64,000 nt of DNA, from assembly GCF_001612825.1 (NCBI RefSeq), contig NZ_BDBE01000050.1:1-64000 (forward strand), written 5' to 3'. Source of the DNA: Nocardia caishijiensis NBRC 108228. Lineage in GTDB: Bacteria > Actinomycetota > Actinomycetes > Mycobacteriales > Mycobacteriaceae. The notes under the pieces were generated by a model, which had not been told where the DNA came from, searched no databases, and worked only from the letters and a program-made list of their open reading frames with translations. This document shows, in pieces, positions 50,916-60,100 of this stretch (positions within the stretch are counted from its first letter, which is position 1; each line of letters starts with the position of its first letter). The translations under genes and the position numbers were made by a program.

Positions 50916-51212
50916 GTGCCCGCAATCTCCCGCGACGAGGTCGCTCACCTCGCCCGGCTGTCCCGGCTGGCGTTGACCGACGCCGAACTCGACCAGTTCG
51001 CCGGTCAGCTGGATTCGATCCTCAGCCACGTCCGGACCATCACCGAGGTCGCCGCCGACGTCCCCGCCACCGCATCGCCGAACCCGACGACCAATGTCAC
51101 CCGGCCCGACGTGGTCGTGCCCGGCCTCACCCCCGAGCAGGCGCTGGACCAGGCGCCCGCCGTGGAAGAACAGCGTTTCCTGGTCCCGCAGATCCTGGGA
51201 GAGGGCGAATGA
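50916..51212 (+). CDS. gatC: Glu-tRNA(Gln)/Asp-tRNA(Asn) amidotransferase subunit C
   Basis: A 98-residue Gat[33 protein letters not shown] and the C-terminal [11 protein letters not shown]. It stabilises the GatA-GatB complex that converts misacylated Glu-tRNA(Gln) and Asp-tRNA(Asn) to the correct forms. GTG 50916 follows GAAAGGGG. The stop overlaps gatA as ATGA. Confidence 0.93.
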   Translation: MPAISRDEVAHLARLSRLALTDAELDQFAGQLDSILSHVRTITEVAADVPATASPNPTTNVTRPDVVVPGLTPEQALDQAPAVEEQRFLVPQILGEGE

Positions 51213-52696
51213 GTGAGTTGACCACGCTGTCGGCGGCCGAGCTGGCGAGCAGGATCCACGGCGGCGAGGTGTCCTCCACCGAGGTCACCCAGGCCCACCT
51301 GGACCGCATCGGCAAGGTCGACGGCGAGCTCAACGCCTTCCTGCACGTCGCGAGCGAGCAGGCGCTGGCCGCCGCCGCCGTGGTCGACGCCGCGATCGCC
51401 TCGGGGGACCGGCCCGCCTCGGCGCTGGCGGGAGTTCCGTTGGCGCTCAAGGACGTTTTCACCACCACCGACATGCCGACCACGTGCGCGTCGAAGGTGC
51501 TCGAGGGGTGGATGTCGCCCTACGACGCCACCGTCACCGCGCGGCTGCGCGCCGCGGGGATCCCGATTCTCGGCAAGACCAACATGGACGAGTTCGCCAT
51601 GGGATCGTCGACCGAGAACTCCGCGTACGGCCCCACCCGCAACCCTTGGGACACCACCCGCATCCCGGGTGGTTCCGGTGGTGGTTCGGCGGCCGCGCTC
51701 GCCTCGTTCCAGGCGCCGCTGGCCATCGGCACCGACACCGGTGGCTCGATCCGTCAGCCCGCTGCCGTCACCGCCACCGTCGGTGTGAAGCCCACCTACG
51801 GCACCGTGTCCAGGTACGGGCTCGTCGCGTGCGCGTCGTCGCTGGACCAGGGCGGTCCGTGTGGTCGCACCGTGCTCGACACCGCGCTGCTGCACGAGGT
51901 GATCGCCGGGCACGACCCACGCGACTCCACCTCGCGCGATGTGCCGGTGGCCCCGGTGGTCGAGGCCGCGCGTCAGGGCGCCACCGGCGATCTGACCGGG
52001 GTGCGGGTCGGCGTGGTGCGCGAATTGCATTCCGACAGTTACCAGCCCGGTGTGCTGTCCTCCTTCGACGCCGCCGTCGCGGTGCTGAAGGAACTCGGCG
52101 CCGAGGTGATCGAGGTGTCGTGCCCGAGCTTCGAGTACGCGCTGTCCTCGTACTACCTGGTGATGCCGTCGGAGGTGTCGTCGAACCTGGCCCGCTTCGA
52201 TGCCATGCGCTACGGCCTGCGCGTCGGTGACGACGGCAGCCACAGTGCCGACCAGGTGATGTCGCTGACCCGCGAGGCCGGTTTCGGCCCGGAGGTCAAG
52301 CGCCGCATCATCATCGGCACCTACGCGCTCTCGGCCGGGTACTACGACGCCTACTACGGTCAGGCGCTCAAGGTGCGCACCATGATCGCGCGCGACTTCG
52401 ACGCCGCCTACGAGAAGGTCGACGTGCTCGTCTCGCCGACCAGCCCGTTCACCCCGTGGAAGCTGGGCGAGAAGGTGGACGACCCGCTGGCGATGTACCT
52501 GTCGGACCTGTGCACCCTGCCGACCAACCTCGCCGGGCACCCCGGCATGTCGGTGCCGTCGGGGCTGTCGGCCGACGACAACCTGCCGGTGGGTCTGCAG
52601 ATCATGGCACCCGCCCTGGCCGACGACCGGCTGTACCGGGTGGGCGCGGCCTACGAGGCGGCCCGTGGCCCGCTGCCCACGCCGGGCGCGGTCTGA
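51209..52696 (+). CDS. gatA: Glu-tRNA(Gln)/Asp-tRNA(Asn) amidotransferase subunit A
   Basis: A 495-residue amidase-signature protein. The Ser-cisSer-Lys triad is visible as Lys in [10 protein letters not shown] (about residue 80), the Gly/Ser loop [13 protein letters not shown] and [10 protein letters not shown]. It releases ammonia from glutamine for transfer in GatB. It is coupled to gatC. In M. tuberculosis pfkA and gatB follow; here unrelated genes follow after a terminator, so gatB lies elsewhere. Confidence 0.95.
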   Translation: MSELTTLSAAELASRIHGGEVSSTEVTQAHLDRIGKVDGELNAFLHVASEQALAAAAVVDAAIASGDRPASALAGVPLALKDVFTTTDMPTTCASKVLEGWMSPYDATVTARLRAAGIPILGKTNMDEFAMGSSTENSAYGPTRNPWDTTRIPGGSGGGSAAALASFQAPLAIGTDTGGSIRQPAAVTATVGVKPTYGTVSRYGLVACASSLDQGGPCGRTVLDTALLHEVIAGHDPRDSTSRDVPVAPVVEAARQGATGDLTGVRVGVVRELHSDSYQPGVLSSFDAAVAVLKELGAEVIEVSCPSFEYALSSYYLVMPSEVSSNLARFDAMRYGLRVGDDGSHSADQVMSLTREAGFGPEVKRRIIIGTYALSAGYYDAYYGQALKVRTMIARDFDAAYEKVDVLVSPTSPFTPWKLGEKVDDPLAMYLSDLCTLPTNLAGHPGMSVPSGLSADDNLPVGLQIMAPALADDRLYRVGAAYEAARGPLPTPGAV

Positions 52697-52707
52697 GAGT
52701 TCGTACC

Positions 52708-52749
52708 GAGCGGGGCCCGTCGAGGAGGAGAATCCTTGGCGGGCCCCGC
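52708..52749 (+). terminator. Terminator after gatCA
   Basis: AGCGGGGCCCG (52708-52718) and CGGGCCCCGCT (52739-52749) form a perfect 11-base-pair stem with a 20-base loop, 12 bases after the gatA stop and followed by TTCC. Confidence 0.6.
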
Positions 52750-52834
52750 TTTCCGTCGACGAGGACAATGAGGCCGGTTCGCGACCGACGGCGGCTCCTG
52801 TGGCCCTCGCGCGCGATCCAGCGCGCGGGCGAGA

Positions 52835-53266
52835 CTACGAGACGGCGCGAGCGGCGACTCCGGCCGTCATGGCGCCGAACCCGGCGCGCAGGTGCTTGCC
52901 GAGCGCCAGGGTGACCACGAGGCTGAGCCACCCGGCAAGCGTGAAGCGCGATTCGTAGCGGCAGCGGTCCTCGCCGAGCGGGACCACGGTGTGTGAGCGC
53001 AGGCTGTGCAGCGCGCCCAGTGGCACCGGCTTCATCGCATAGCTGAACTCGACGCCCGGCGTGTGGGTGCGGAGCCACTCGCGCTGGGCGCGCTTGTTGC
53101 CACCGAGATTCACCATCATGTCGATCGGCTCGCCGGGCACCAGCGTGCTCGAGGCCTCGTAGCAGAAGGTATTCCACTCGCCGTAGTGTGCGAAATCGGT
53201 GAGTACCTGCCAGACTTTCGCGGCGGGGGCATCGATCTCGACCGTCTCGTCGATCACCAGAGTCAT
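52835..53266 (-). CDS. SRPBCC (START-like) family protein
   Basis: A 143-residue helix-grip protein: VIDETVEIDAPAAKVWQVLTDFAHYGEWNTF at the N-terminus, strands in the middle, and the long C-terminal helix (SLVVTLALGKHLRAGFGAM). Such proteins bind hydrophobic ligands such as sterols, lipids or polyketides; no catalytic residue is evident. The ATG at 53266 is only 10 bases from a KstR-consensus palindrome, suggesting control by a sterol-catabolism regulator and hence a role with steroid-type lipids. That link is inference. Confidence 0.83.
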   Translation of the reverse strand: MTLVIDETVEIDAPAAKVWQVLTDFAHYGEWNTFCYEASSTLVPGEPIDMMVNLGGNKRAQREWLRTHTPGVEFSYAMKPVPLGALHSLRSHTVVPLGEDRCRYESRFTLAGWLSLVVTLALGKHLRAGFGAMTAGVAARAVS

Positions 53267-53276
53267 GCGTGAAAGC

Positions 53277-53290
53277 TAGAACAAGTTCTA
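53277..53290. promoter_or_regulatory. KstR-like operator upstream of the SRPBCC gene
   Basis: TAGAACAAGTTCTA fits the published KstR consensus TnnAACnnGTTnnA at every fixed position; seven-base arms extend the dyad to CTAGAAC-AA-GTTCTAG (53276-53291). It lies between the SRPBCC start and the end of the phospholipase gene, which is on the same strand. Confidence 0.65.
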
Positions 53291-53306
53291 GAAATCGGCA
53301 ATGCGC

Positions 53307-54059
53307 TCAGATCGCGCGGCGACGTTTGCGTAGCGCGTCGATGATCACCGCGCAGGCCGCCGTCACCGCGAACAAACCGAGCACCGTGCGCGCCAAGGGC
53401 CACAGGTTGGGCCGGTCGGCGGGGTCGGTCTCGGCGAAGACGTTCTCCACCACCGGTGCGGCGTAGTCCTGCCTGCGCGAATTCACGTCTACGGCGGTGA
53501 AGGCGATATCGGCCATCACGCCGCAGCGTGCCCGCGAGAACTCGTCGTCGCGCAGCTCACAGGCGGCATGGATGCGCCGGTTCAGAGCCGCGTCCACCGA
53601 GCGCCGGGCCCACGGGCCGAGCGGCTCGTCGACCCGTTCGGCGTAGCGCAGCATGTCGTAGCCGAGGTCGTGGGCCTTGCAGGCGGCCTCGAACTCGCCG
53701 GGCAATGTCACCGGGGAGGAGCAGCCGCCGTTCGGGTTCACCAGCATGCCGTCCTGTTCGGCGGGGTCGTACCCGAACTTGAAACCGAAATCGCGGGGGA
53801 TGAGCGCGGGCACGTCCGGGTCGTCATCGGTGAGGGAGCGCACCACGGCGGTGGCGGCCGCGTTCTCGACCCCGCCGCCCGGGGTGGTACCCATCGCGCC
53901 CGGTGCCGACATGACGACCGCGGCGGCCATCGCGAGCCCGGCGGTGCACAGCGCGATGCCGCTGCGGCGGCGATGGGGAGTGGTGGTGTCGGCGGGCGAC
54001 GCGGAACCTGTGGCACGGGCACGGCGAGCGGCGGGTGCCGGGCGAAGCGGGGTTTTCAT
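53307..54059 (-). CDS. Anchored prokaryotic phospholipase A2-like protein
   Basis: A 250-residue protein. A hydrophobic signal/anchor (IALCTAGLAMAAAVVMS, about 35-51) is followed by an exported domain containing GGCSSP (calcium-loop-like) and the phospholipase A2 catalytic dyad AACKAHDLGYD with His130-Asp131. Several Cys (Cys113, Cys127, and two later) suit the disulfides of this fold. A C-terminal membrane helix (LGLFAVTAACAVIIDAL) and a basic tail (RKRRRAI) would tether it at the membrane. It would release fatty acids from phospholipids with Ca2+. It is divergent from a two-component system; whether that controls it is unknown. Confidence 0.75.
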   Translation of the reverse strand: MKTPLRPAPAARRARATGSASPADTTTPHRRRSGIALCTAGLAMAAAVVMSAPGAMGTTPGGGVENAAATAVVRSLTDDDPDVPALIPRDFGFKFGYDPAEQDGMLVNPNGGCSSPVTLPGEFEAACKAHDLGYDMLRYAERVDEPLGPWARRSVDAALNRRIHAACELRDDEFSRARCGVMADIAFTAVDVNSRRQDYAAPVVENVFAETDPADRPNLWPLARTVLGLFAVTAACAVIIDALRKRRRAI

Positions 54060-54225
54060 GGCCTCCGACAGTAAGGAGCGGGTCGTACGGCGGGCATCCC
54101 GCTGCGGACCGGTTTCGCGAGGCGCGCGGGGGGTGTCCCGGCGCCGGGGTCACACCAGGGTAGGGGGTCGCAGTTCGTTCGTGGGTATGAGGTGGGTCGA
54201 CGGCCCGTTTCCTAGGCTCGTGACC

Positions 54226-55389
54226 ATGACCGGACAACTGCGCACCTCGGCACGCCGGATCGACGCGAACACCTGGTTCGATCTGGCGACCGTGCTGGTA
54301 GCGCTCATTTTGTACAGCGTCGCGTGGCCGACGCTGTTCGTCACCCACGAGGTGCCCGCGGCGGTGGCACCGCTGATCTCGGGGCTCGCGGTGTTCCCGC
54401 TCCTGCTCGTCCGGATCAACCCGGCCCTCGGCTGGGCCATCTCCGCGGGCGCGGCGCTGCTCATCTCGCTGGTGCTCGCGCCGACACCGGGCAACGACCT
54501 GCCGTTCCAGGTGGTGCACGTCATCGTGTTGTTCGTGCTGCTGTTCGCGGTGGCCGTGCGCGCGCCGCTGCCGGTGGTGGTCGTCGCCTGGGCGGGGCAG
54601 TCGATGTTGTTCGCCACGACCATGCCCGGTTCGGCCGACGGTCCGCTGTGGGGCTGGCCCATCGGGTTCGGTGCGCTGGCGTTGCTGGGCTACCTGCTCC
54701 AGACCGTCGTCGCCTCCCGGGCCAAACTCGAGCGACAGGCCGAGGTCACCGAGGTGGAACGCGCGCGCCGCGCCATCCTCGAGGAGAAGGCGCGCATCGC
54801 CCGTGACCTGCACGATGTGGTCGCCCACCACATGTCCATGGTGGTGGTGCAGGCCCAGACCGCGCCCTACCGGATCGCCGATCTGCACCCGGCGGCCGCG
54901 GCGGAATTCGAATCCATCGGCGTCTCCGCGCGCACCGCGCTCAACGAGATCCGCGGCATGCTCGGCGTGCTGCGCAGCGACGGGCAGTTGCCCGAACACG
55001 CGCCGCAACCGCGCGCCGCCGACGTGCCCGCGCTGTGCGAGTCGGCCGCGCGTGCCGGTCTGCCCGTCGAGTGGACCGTCGACGGTGACCTGTCGGCCGT
55101 GCCCGAGACCACCGGGCTGGTCGTGTACCGCGTCGTCCAGGAGTCGATGGCCAACTGCGCGCGGCACGCACCCGGCGCCCCCGTGCGCGTCGCGGTCGGA
55201 GTGCGGCCCGGCCTGGTGACGGTGACGGTCCACAACGACCCCGCCACCGGTGTGCCGAGCAAGAGCACGGGTGGCGGGCACGGCATCGACGGCATGCGTA
55301 CCCGGGTGGTGGCGGTCGGCGGACAACTGCTCGCGGGACCCACCACGACCGGCGGATTCGAGGTCTCGGTGACGCTGCCGACCCCGTAA
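54226..55389 (+). CDS. NarL-type sensor histidine kinase
   Basis: A 387-residue HisKA_3 kinase. Four or five membrane helices occupy residues 18-165, then the phospho-acceptor box EKARIARDLHDVVAHHMSMV with predicted His196 and an ATPase domain ending GGGHGIDGMRTRVVAVGG and GFEVSVTLP. TAGGCT lies 13 bases before the ATG, so the transcript may be leaderless. It is followed nine bases later by its response regulator. With little extracellular loop, membrane stress or a lipophilic signal is likely. Confidence 0.9.
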   Translation: MTGQLRTSARRIDANTWFDLATVLVALILYSVAWPTLFVTHEVPAAVAPLISGLAVFPLLLVRINPALGWAISAGAALLISLVLAPTPGNDLPFQVVHVIVLFVLLFAVAVRAPLPVVVVAWAGQSMLFATTMPGSADGPLWGWPIGFGALALLGYLLQTVVASRAKLERQAEVTEVERARRAILEEKARIARDLHDVVAHHMSMVVVQAQTAPYRIADLHPAAAAEFESIGVSARTALNEIRGMLGVLRSDGQLPEHAPQPRAADVPALCESAARAGLPVEWTVDGDLSAVPETTGLVVYRVVQESMANCARHAPGAPVRVAVGVRPGLVTVTVHNDPATGVPSKSTGGGHGIDGMRTRVVAVGGQLLAGPTTTGGFEVSVTLPTP

Positions 55390-55398
55390 GGTGGTCGC

Positions 55399-56064
55399 GT
55401 GGCCATTACCGTCTTGATCGCCGACGACCAGGCGATGGTCCGGCAGGGTTTCGGTGCCCTGCTCGGTGCCCAACCCGACATCAGCGTCGTCGGTGACGCG
55501 CCCGACGGCAAAGTGGCGGTCGCCGAAGCCAAACGGCTGCGTCCCGACGTGGTGCTGATGGACGTGCGCATGCCCGAGATGAACGGACTCGACGCCGCCC
55601 GCGCCATCCTCGCCGCCGGTTTCGACCCGCCCGTGCGGGTGCTCATGCTCACCACCTTCGACATCGACGACTACGTGTACGAGGCGCTGAGCCTCGGCGC
55701 CAGCGGGTTCCTGCTCAAGGACGCACCCGCCGAGGAACTGGTGCGCGCGGTGCGGGTGGTCGCCGACGGCCAAGCCCTGCTCGCCCCGACGATCACGCGC
55801 CGCCTGATCGCCGACGTGACCCGTCGACGCAACACCGTGCGCACCGCACCCGCGCCCGCCCTGGCCACCCTGACCCCGCGCGAACGCGAGGTTCTCGAAC
55901 TTGTCGCCAAGGGTCTGTCCAACACCGAGATCGCGAGCGAGCTGTTCGTCGCTGAGCAGACCGTGAAAACCCATGTGTCCAAGGTCTTTTCCAAGCTCGG
56001 CCTGCGCGACCGGGCCCAAGCGGTCGTCCTCGCCTATGAATCCGGTCTGGTCGTTCCCGGCTGA
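55399..56064 (+). CDS. NarL/LuxR-type response regulator
   Basis: A 221-residue regulator. The receiver domain has Asp9-Asp10, the phospho-acceptor Asp55 (VVLMDVRMPEMNG) and the Lys in GFLLKDAPAEEL; the C-terminal LuxR helix-turn-helix is LTPREREVLELVAKGLSNTEIASELFVAEQTVKTHVSKVF. GTG 55399 follows AAGGTGG, nine bases after the kinase stop. Partner of the upstream kinase. Confidence 0.93.
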   Translation: MAITVLIADDQAMVRQGFGALLGAQPDISVVGDAPDGKVAVAEAKRLRPDVVLMDVRMPEMNGLDAARAILAAGFDPPVRVLMLTTFDIDDYVYEALSLGASGFLLKDAPAEELVRAVRVVADGQALLAPTITRRLIADVTRRRNTVRTAPAPALATLTPREREVLELVAKGLSNTEIASELFVAEQTVKTHVSKVFSKLGLRDRAQAVVLAYESGLVVPG

Positions 56065-56074
56065 GCGGGTCCGC

Positions 56075-56971
56075 TCAGCGCGGGCACACTCCGCCGCGCA
56101 GATCGGGCAGGTGGCGTGCGAGCAGCAGCGCCATCCGGTCGAGCAGGGCGGTGGTGTCCTCGAAGGTGCCCGAATCCGCCTGTGCGGCAAGGGCGACCGC
56201 CAGTTGGCCGCTGCCGACCGGGATCAACCCGAACTGGCGGACCGTGTACACGCCGGTGTCGTCGTCGGGACCCCAACCACCCTTGAACTCCGCGTGGTCG
56301 AGCAGGCCGAGACCCCAGCCGTGCTCGGGGGTGATCTCGCCCATCAGTCGCATGACCACCTCGGTGTCGGGCAGGCACGGCAGTTTGGCGGCGAAGCGCA
56401 CCTGGTTGGCCAGCGACCACTCGGTGACACCGAAGGCGGTGTAGTCGAGTTCGGTGCGCATGCCCGGCTTGTCGGCGCTCACGTCACCGGCCTCGTCGAG
56501 CACCTGCTGCACCGCCTCGGCCGCCTCGGTGCCGTCGCCGAGGGACTGCCACAGGCCGTAGGCGGCGTCGTTGTCCGACACCGTGATCGCGGCCTGCACC
56601 ATCTCGAAGATGGACTGGTCGTGGTCGTGGCGCAGGGCGGCCACGGCCAGCGGAACCTTGATGGTGGACCAGGCGATGCCGGTGGTCCAGTCGCCGTAGA
56701 TCGTCATCCGGCCGCCGCCGACCGGCATCAACGCCATGCCGACCTGGCCCGGCAGAGTCGCCTGCAACTGGGTGAACTCGGCGGCCAGCGAATCGGGCAG
56801 GATCACCGACTGGCCGGGGCGCCAGGCGTCGCCCTCGTCGCGCTGGACCGTGGGTGCCGGTTCGGCGGTCGGGGTGCCGGGTACGGCGCAGGAGCCGGAC
56901 AGCGCCGCCGTCACCAGCAGCACACCCGATACGAGACCGCGACAGGCAGCCTTCACAGTAGAGCCAGCCAC
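56075..56971 (-). CDS. Serine hydrolase, class A beta-lactamase fold, exported
   Basis: A 298-residue protein. An exported N-terminus ends LSGSC at Cys28; this is not a full lipobox, so lipidation is doubtful. The penicillin-recognising motifs are present: STIK (Ser102, Lys105), SDN (132-134) and KGGWG near 241. The omega-loop Glu is not obvious, so hydrolysis of beta-lactams is uncertain and a cell-wall or unknown esterase role is possible. GGAGGG lies 7 bases before GTG 56971. Divergent from the large kinase gene. Confidence 0.83.
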   Translation of the reverse strand: MAGSTVKAACRGLVSGVLLVTAALSGSCAVPGTPTAEPAPTVQRDEGDAWRPGQSVILPDSLAAEFTQLQATLPGQVGMALMPVGGGRMTIYGDWTTGIAWSTIKVPLAVAALRHDHDQSIFEMVQAAITVSDNDAAYGLWQSLGDGTEAAEAVQQVLDEAGDVSADKPGMRTELDYTAFGVTEWSLANQVRFAAKLPCLPDTEVVMRLMGEITPEHGWGLGLLDHAEFKGGWGPDDDTGVYTVRQFGLIPVGSGQLAVALAAQADSGTFEDTTALLDRMALLLARHLPDLRGGVCPR

Positions 56972-57131
56972 CTGAAAACCCTCCCCACCACCGGTTGCGC
57001 ATGGGCGCGGTGCTCCGGCGGTGCAAACTACTCGTCTAGCGCGCCCGGACGATCTCGGGCGTATGCCAGTAAGTTTCGCATATGCCGGGACGGTCGCGCT
57101 GTCCGGCGACGGGCACGGAAAGGGGGTCGTG

Positions 57132-60100
57132 GTGCACGAGATCGGTGAGGTGTTCGCCGGGTTCACCATCGAACGGATGCTCGGGCAGGGCGGCATGGGC
57201 ACGGTGTATCTTGCGCGCCATCCGCGCCTGGACCGGTTGACCGCGTTGAAGCTGCTCAATCGGGACCTGTTCGCGGACGCGCGGATTCGGGCCAGGTTCG
57301 AGCGGGAGGCCGATCTGGCCGCCGCGCTCGACCACCCCGGGATCGTCACGGTGTTCGATCGGGGGGCCGAGGACGAGCAGCTGTGGATCAGCATGCAGTA
57401 CGTCGACGGGATCGACGCGGCCACCGTCGATCCACGCACGCTGCCACCGCAGCGGGCGGTGCAGATCATCGACGGTGTCGCCGACGCGCTCGACTACGCC
57501 CACGGGCACGGCGTGCTGCACCGGGATGTGAAACCGGCCAACATCCTGCTCGCGCGATCCGGCGGCGGGCAGGGGGAGCGAGTGTTCCTCACCGACTTCG
57601 GGATCGCCCGGCTGCGCGCCGACTCGACGCACCTCACTCAGCAGGGCATGTTCACCGCCACCCTTGCCTACGCCTCGCCCGAGCAGATGACCGGCGCCGA
57701 GCTCGACCACCGTTCCGACCAGTACTCGCTGGCGTGCACGCTGTACTGGCTGTTCACCGGTGTGGCGCCCTTCGACTCGCCCGATCCCAACGAGATCATC
57801 CGCGGCACCCTGTACGCACCCCCGCCCCCACTCGCCCTGCGCCGCACCGGTCTGCCACCCGCCATGGACGCGGTCCTCGCCGCCGCCATGGCCAAGCACC
57901 CCTCGGCCCGCTACGAGTCCTGCACGGCGTTCGCCAAGGCGGCCCGCCGAGCCCTCACCTCGTCCGAACCGCCGATCCTGCCCGCGTCCTACGCCGCGCC
58001 GGGGCAGCCCCCTGTGTTGCCCACCCCCGGTTATGCCCCACCGGTACCTGGTGCTCCGCAACTCAATTGGCCGCCAGCGGCACCGATCAGACCGCCGGTC
58101 GGTCAGCCCTACGCCGCCCACCCGCCTGCCGCCCAGCAGCCCGCGCCTCAGCAGCCAGCGGCTCAGCCCCCTTCGGCTCAACCGCTGGGACCGCCACCGG
58201 CGCCTCAGCAGCTGCCTGGTCAACCTCTCGGGCAGCAGCCTGTGGCCCAGCAGTCGCCGAAGGTGGTACAGCAACCTCCGGGGCAGTCGTCAGCGCAGCC
58301 GGGGGCCCAGGAGTCCCGGGCGCAGGGGGCTCAGGCACAGCGGGCTGGGGCTCAGCCGCTCGCGGAGCCACCGCAGTCCCAGCGGAAGGCCGTCACTTCG
58401 CCGACTGATTTCGGCGGTGGTACGAAAGCTGTATCCGGAGAAGGGCTTCTGGTAGGGCTCGAGACGGGAGAGGTGTCGAGTACTGCTGCGACCGATGTTC
58501 TCGGCGTGCCGGACACCGGTCGCCTGGATCTCGAAAACGCTTCGGCACGAACACAAGTCACCGCTGTTCCCCCCGCGGTGGCCAGCGGGCAGGCCGGGGC
58601 AGCAGGCGGTGCGGGTGCGGCAGACGTGATGCCCGACGGCGCAGTGTCGTCGGTCCCTCGTGCTGCCAGGGGAGGTGCTGCGAGTGCTGCTACGGGAGGG
58701 GGGAAGTCGTCGGCTCTTGGTGCTGGTGGTGCTGGTGGTGCTGGTGGTGCTGGTGGTGCTGGTGGTGCTGGTGGTGCTGCGGATGTGGAGGCCAGTGGTG
58801 TGCGCCCGTCGCTTGCCGATGCTGCCTATGCTGCCGGTGCGGCTGCGGGGGAGGGCGAGTCGTCGGTCGTACGTGGCGGTGGTGCGGAGCTGACGGCCGA
58901 CGGTGTCGGATCGCCAGCCCCTGACGCTGCCAGCGCAGGTGCTGTCAGTGCTGCTGCGGGAGAGGGGAAGTCGTCGGGTCTTCGTACTGGTGGCGCGGCG
59001 GATACGGAGGCCAGTAGCGTGGGCTCATCGATCCACGGTGCTGCCAGCGGCGGGGGTACTGATGCTGTTCGGGGTGAGGCCGCCTCGTCGGCCGTTCGTG
59101 CTGGTGGTGCCGCGGATGTGGAGGCCAGTGGGGTGGGTTCGTCGATCCACGGTGCCAGTGGCGGGGGTGCTGGTGCTGTTCGGGGTGAGGGCGCCTCGTC
59201 GGCCGTTCGTGCTGGTGGTGCGGTGGAGGTGGAGGCCGGTGGGGCGGGCTCGTCGTATGTTGGTGGCGGCGAGGGTGCCAGTAGTGCTGCGGGGGAGGGG
59301 GAGTCGGCTCTTCGTGCCGGTGGTGTGGATGCGGTTGGGGTGAGCGGGGCACCGAATTCGCCCGGAAGGGAATCCGCGGGTGCCTACGCGGCGGAGGCTG
59401 GGCCTGAGCGTGCGTACGTGGGCCCTCGGCGTGAGGTGTCGGCAGAGGGCGGGGACGCGGGGGGAGCGGGGACAGTGCACCCCGGTCTTTCCGGGGGGAC
59501 AGCCGCCTCGGGTATTGCGGGAGGTCACTCCGGCGGCACGGGAGCAGCGGGAGGTCACCCCGGTGACACTGGAGCAGCGGGCGATGTGGCCGATCGAGGT
59601 GTCGCACTGACATCGAACAATGCGGCGGGTCAGGGTGATTCGCAGACGGGCCGTCTCGTGGCGGGTGGCGAGGGGGACGACAAGCCGTTCGCACTCGATG
59701 ACGTGGGGCGCTCGCCGAACGCCGAGCAGCACCCGGCGTCCCCTGCCGCCGTGGTGGACGGTCGCGAAGCCTCGGTGCGTGCAGCCGCGCCCGTTGCGGC
59801 TCCGGTCGGGGCGCCGGGGTCGCCCGCGCAGGGACCGGTGGGCAACCGGGGCGTCGGCCCTGGGCGGTCTCCGCAGGGGCGGCATCCGTGGCCGGTGCCG
59901 CACCGTCCGCCGTGGTCGGTGCCCCGGCGGGTGTCGGGGTTGCAGCGGTTGGGGTGGGTGGTGCTCGCCGCGTTGGTCGTGGTGCTGCTGACGGTGGTCG
60001 GGGCGCTGTTGGTGGTCTTGCTGCCCGATGGTGACGACGACGGGGCCATCGGCGGGGTGGAAGCCGGTCCGTCGAGCGCGGTGGCGGAGGCGACCGATCC

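Noticed and set aside
53824-56190. A 788-codon minus-strand frame across the two-component system
   Set aside because: Composition is the His/Gln/Arg-rich type of antisense frames, and both plus-strand genes show complete motifs.
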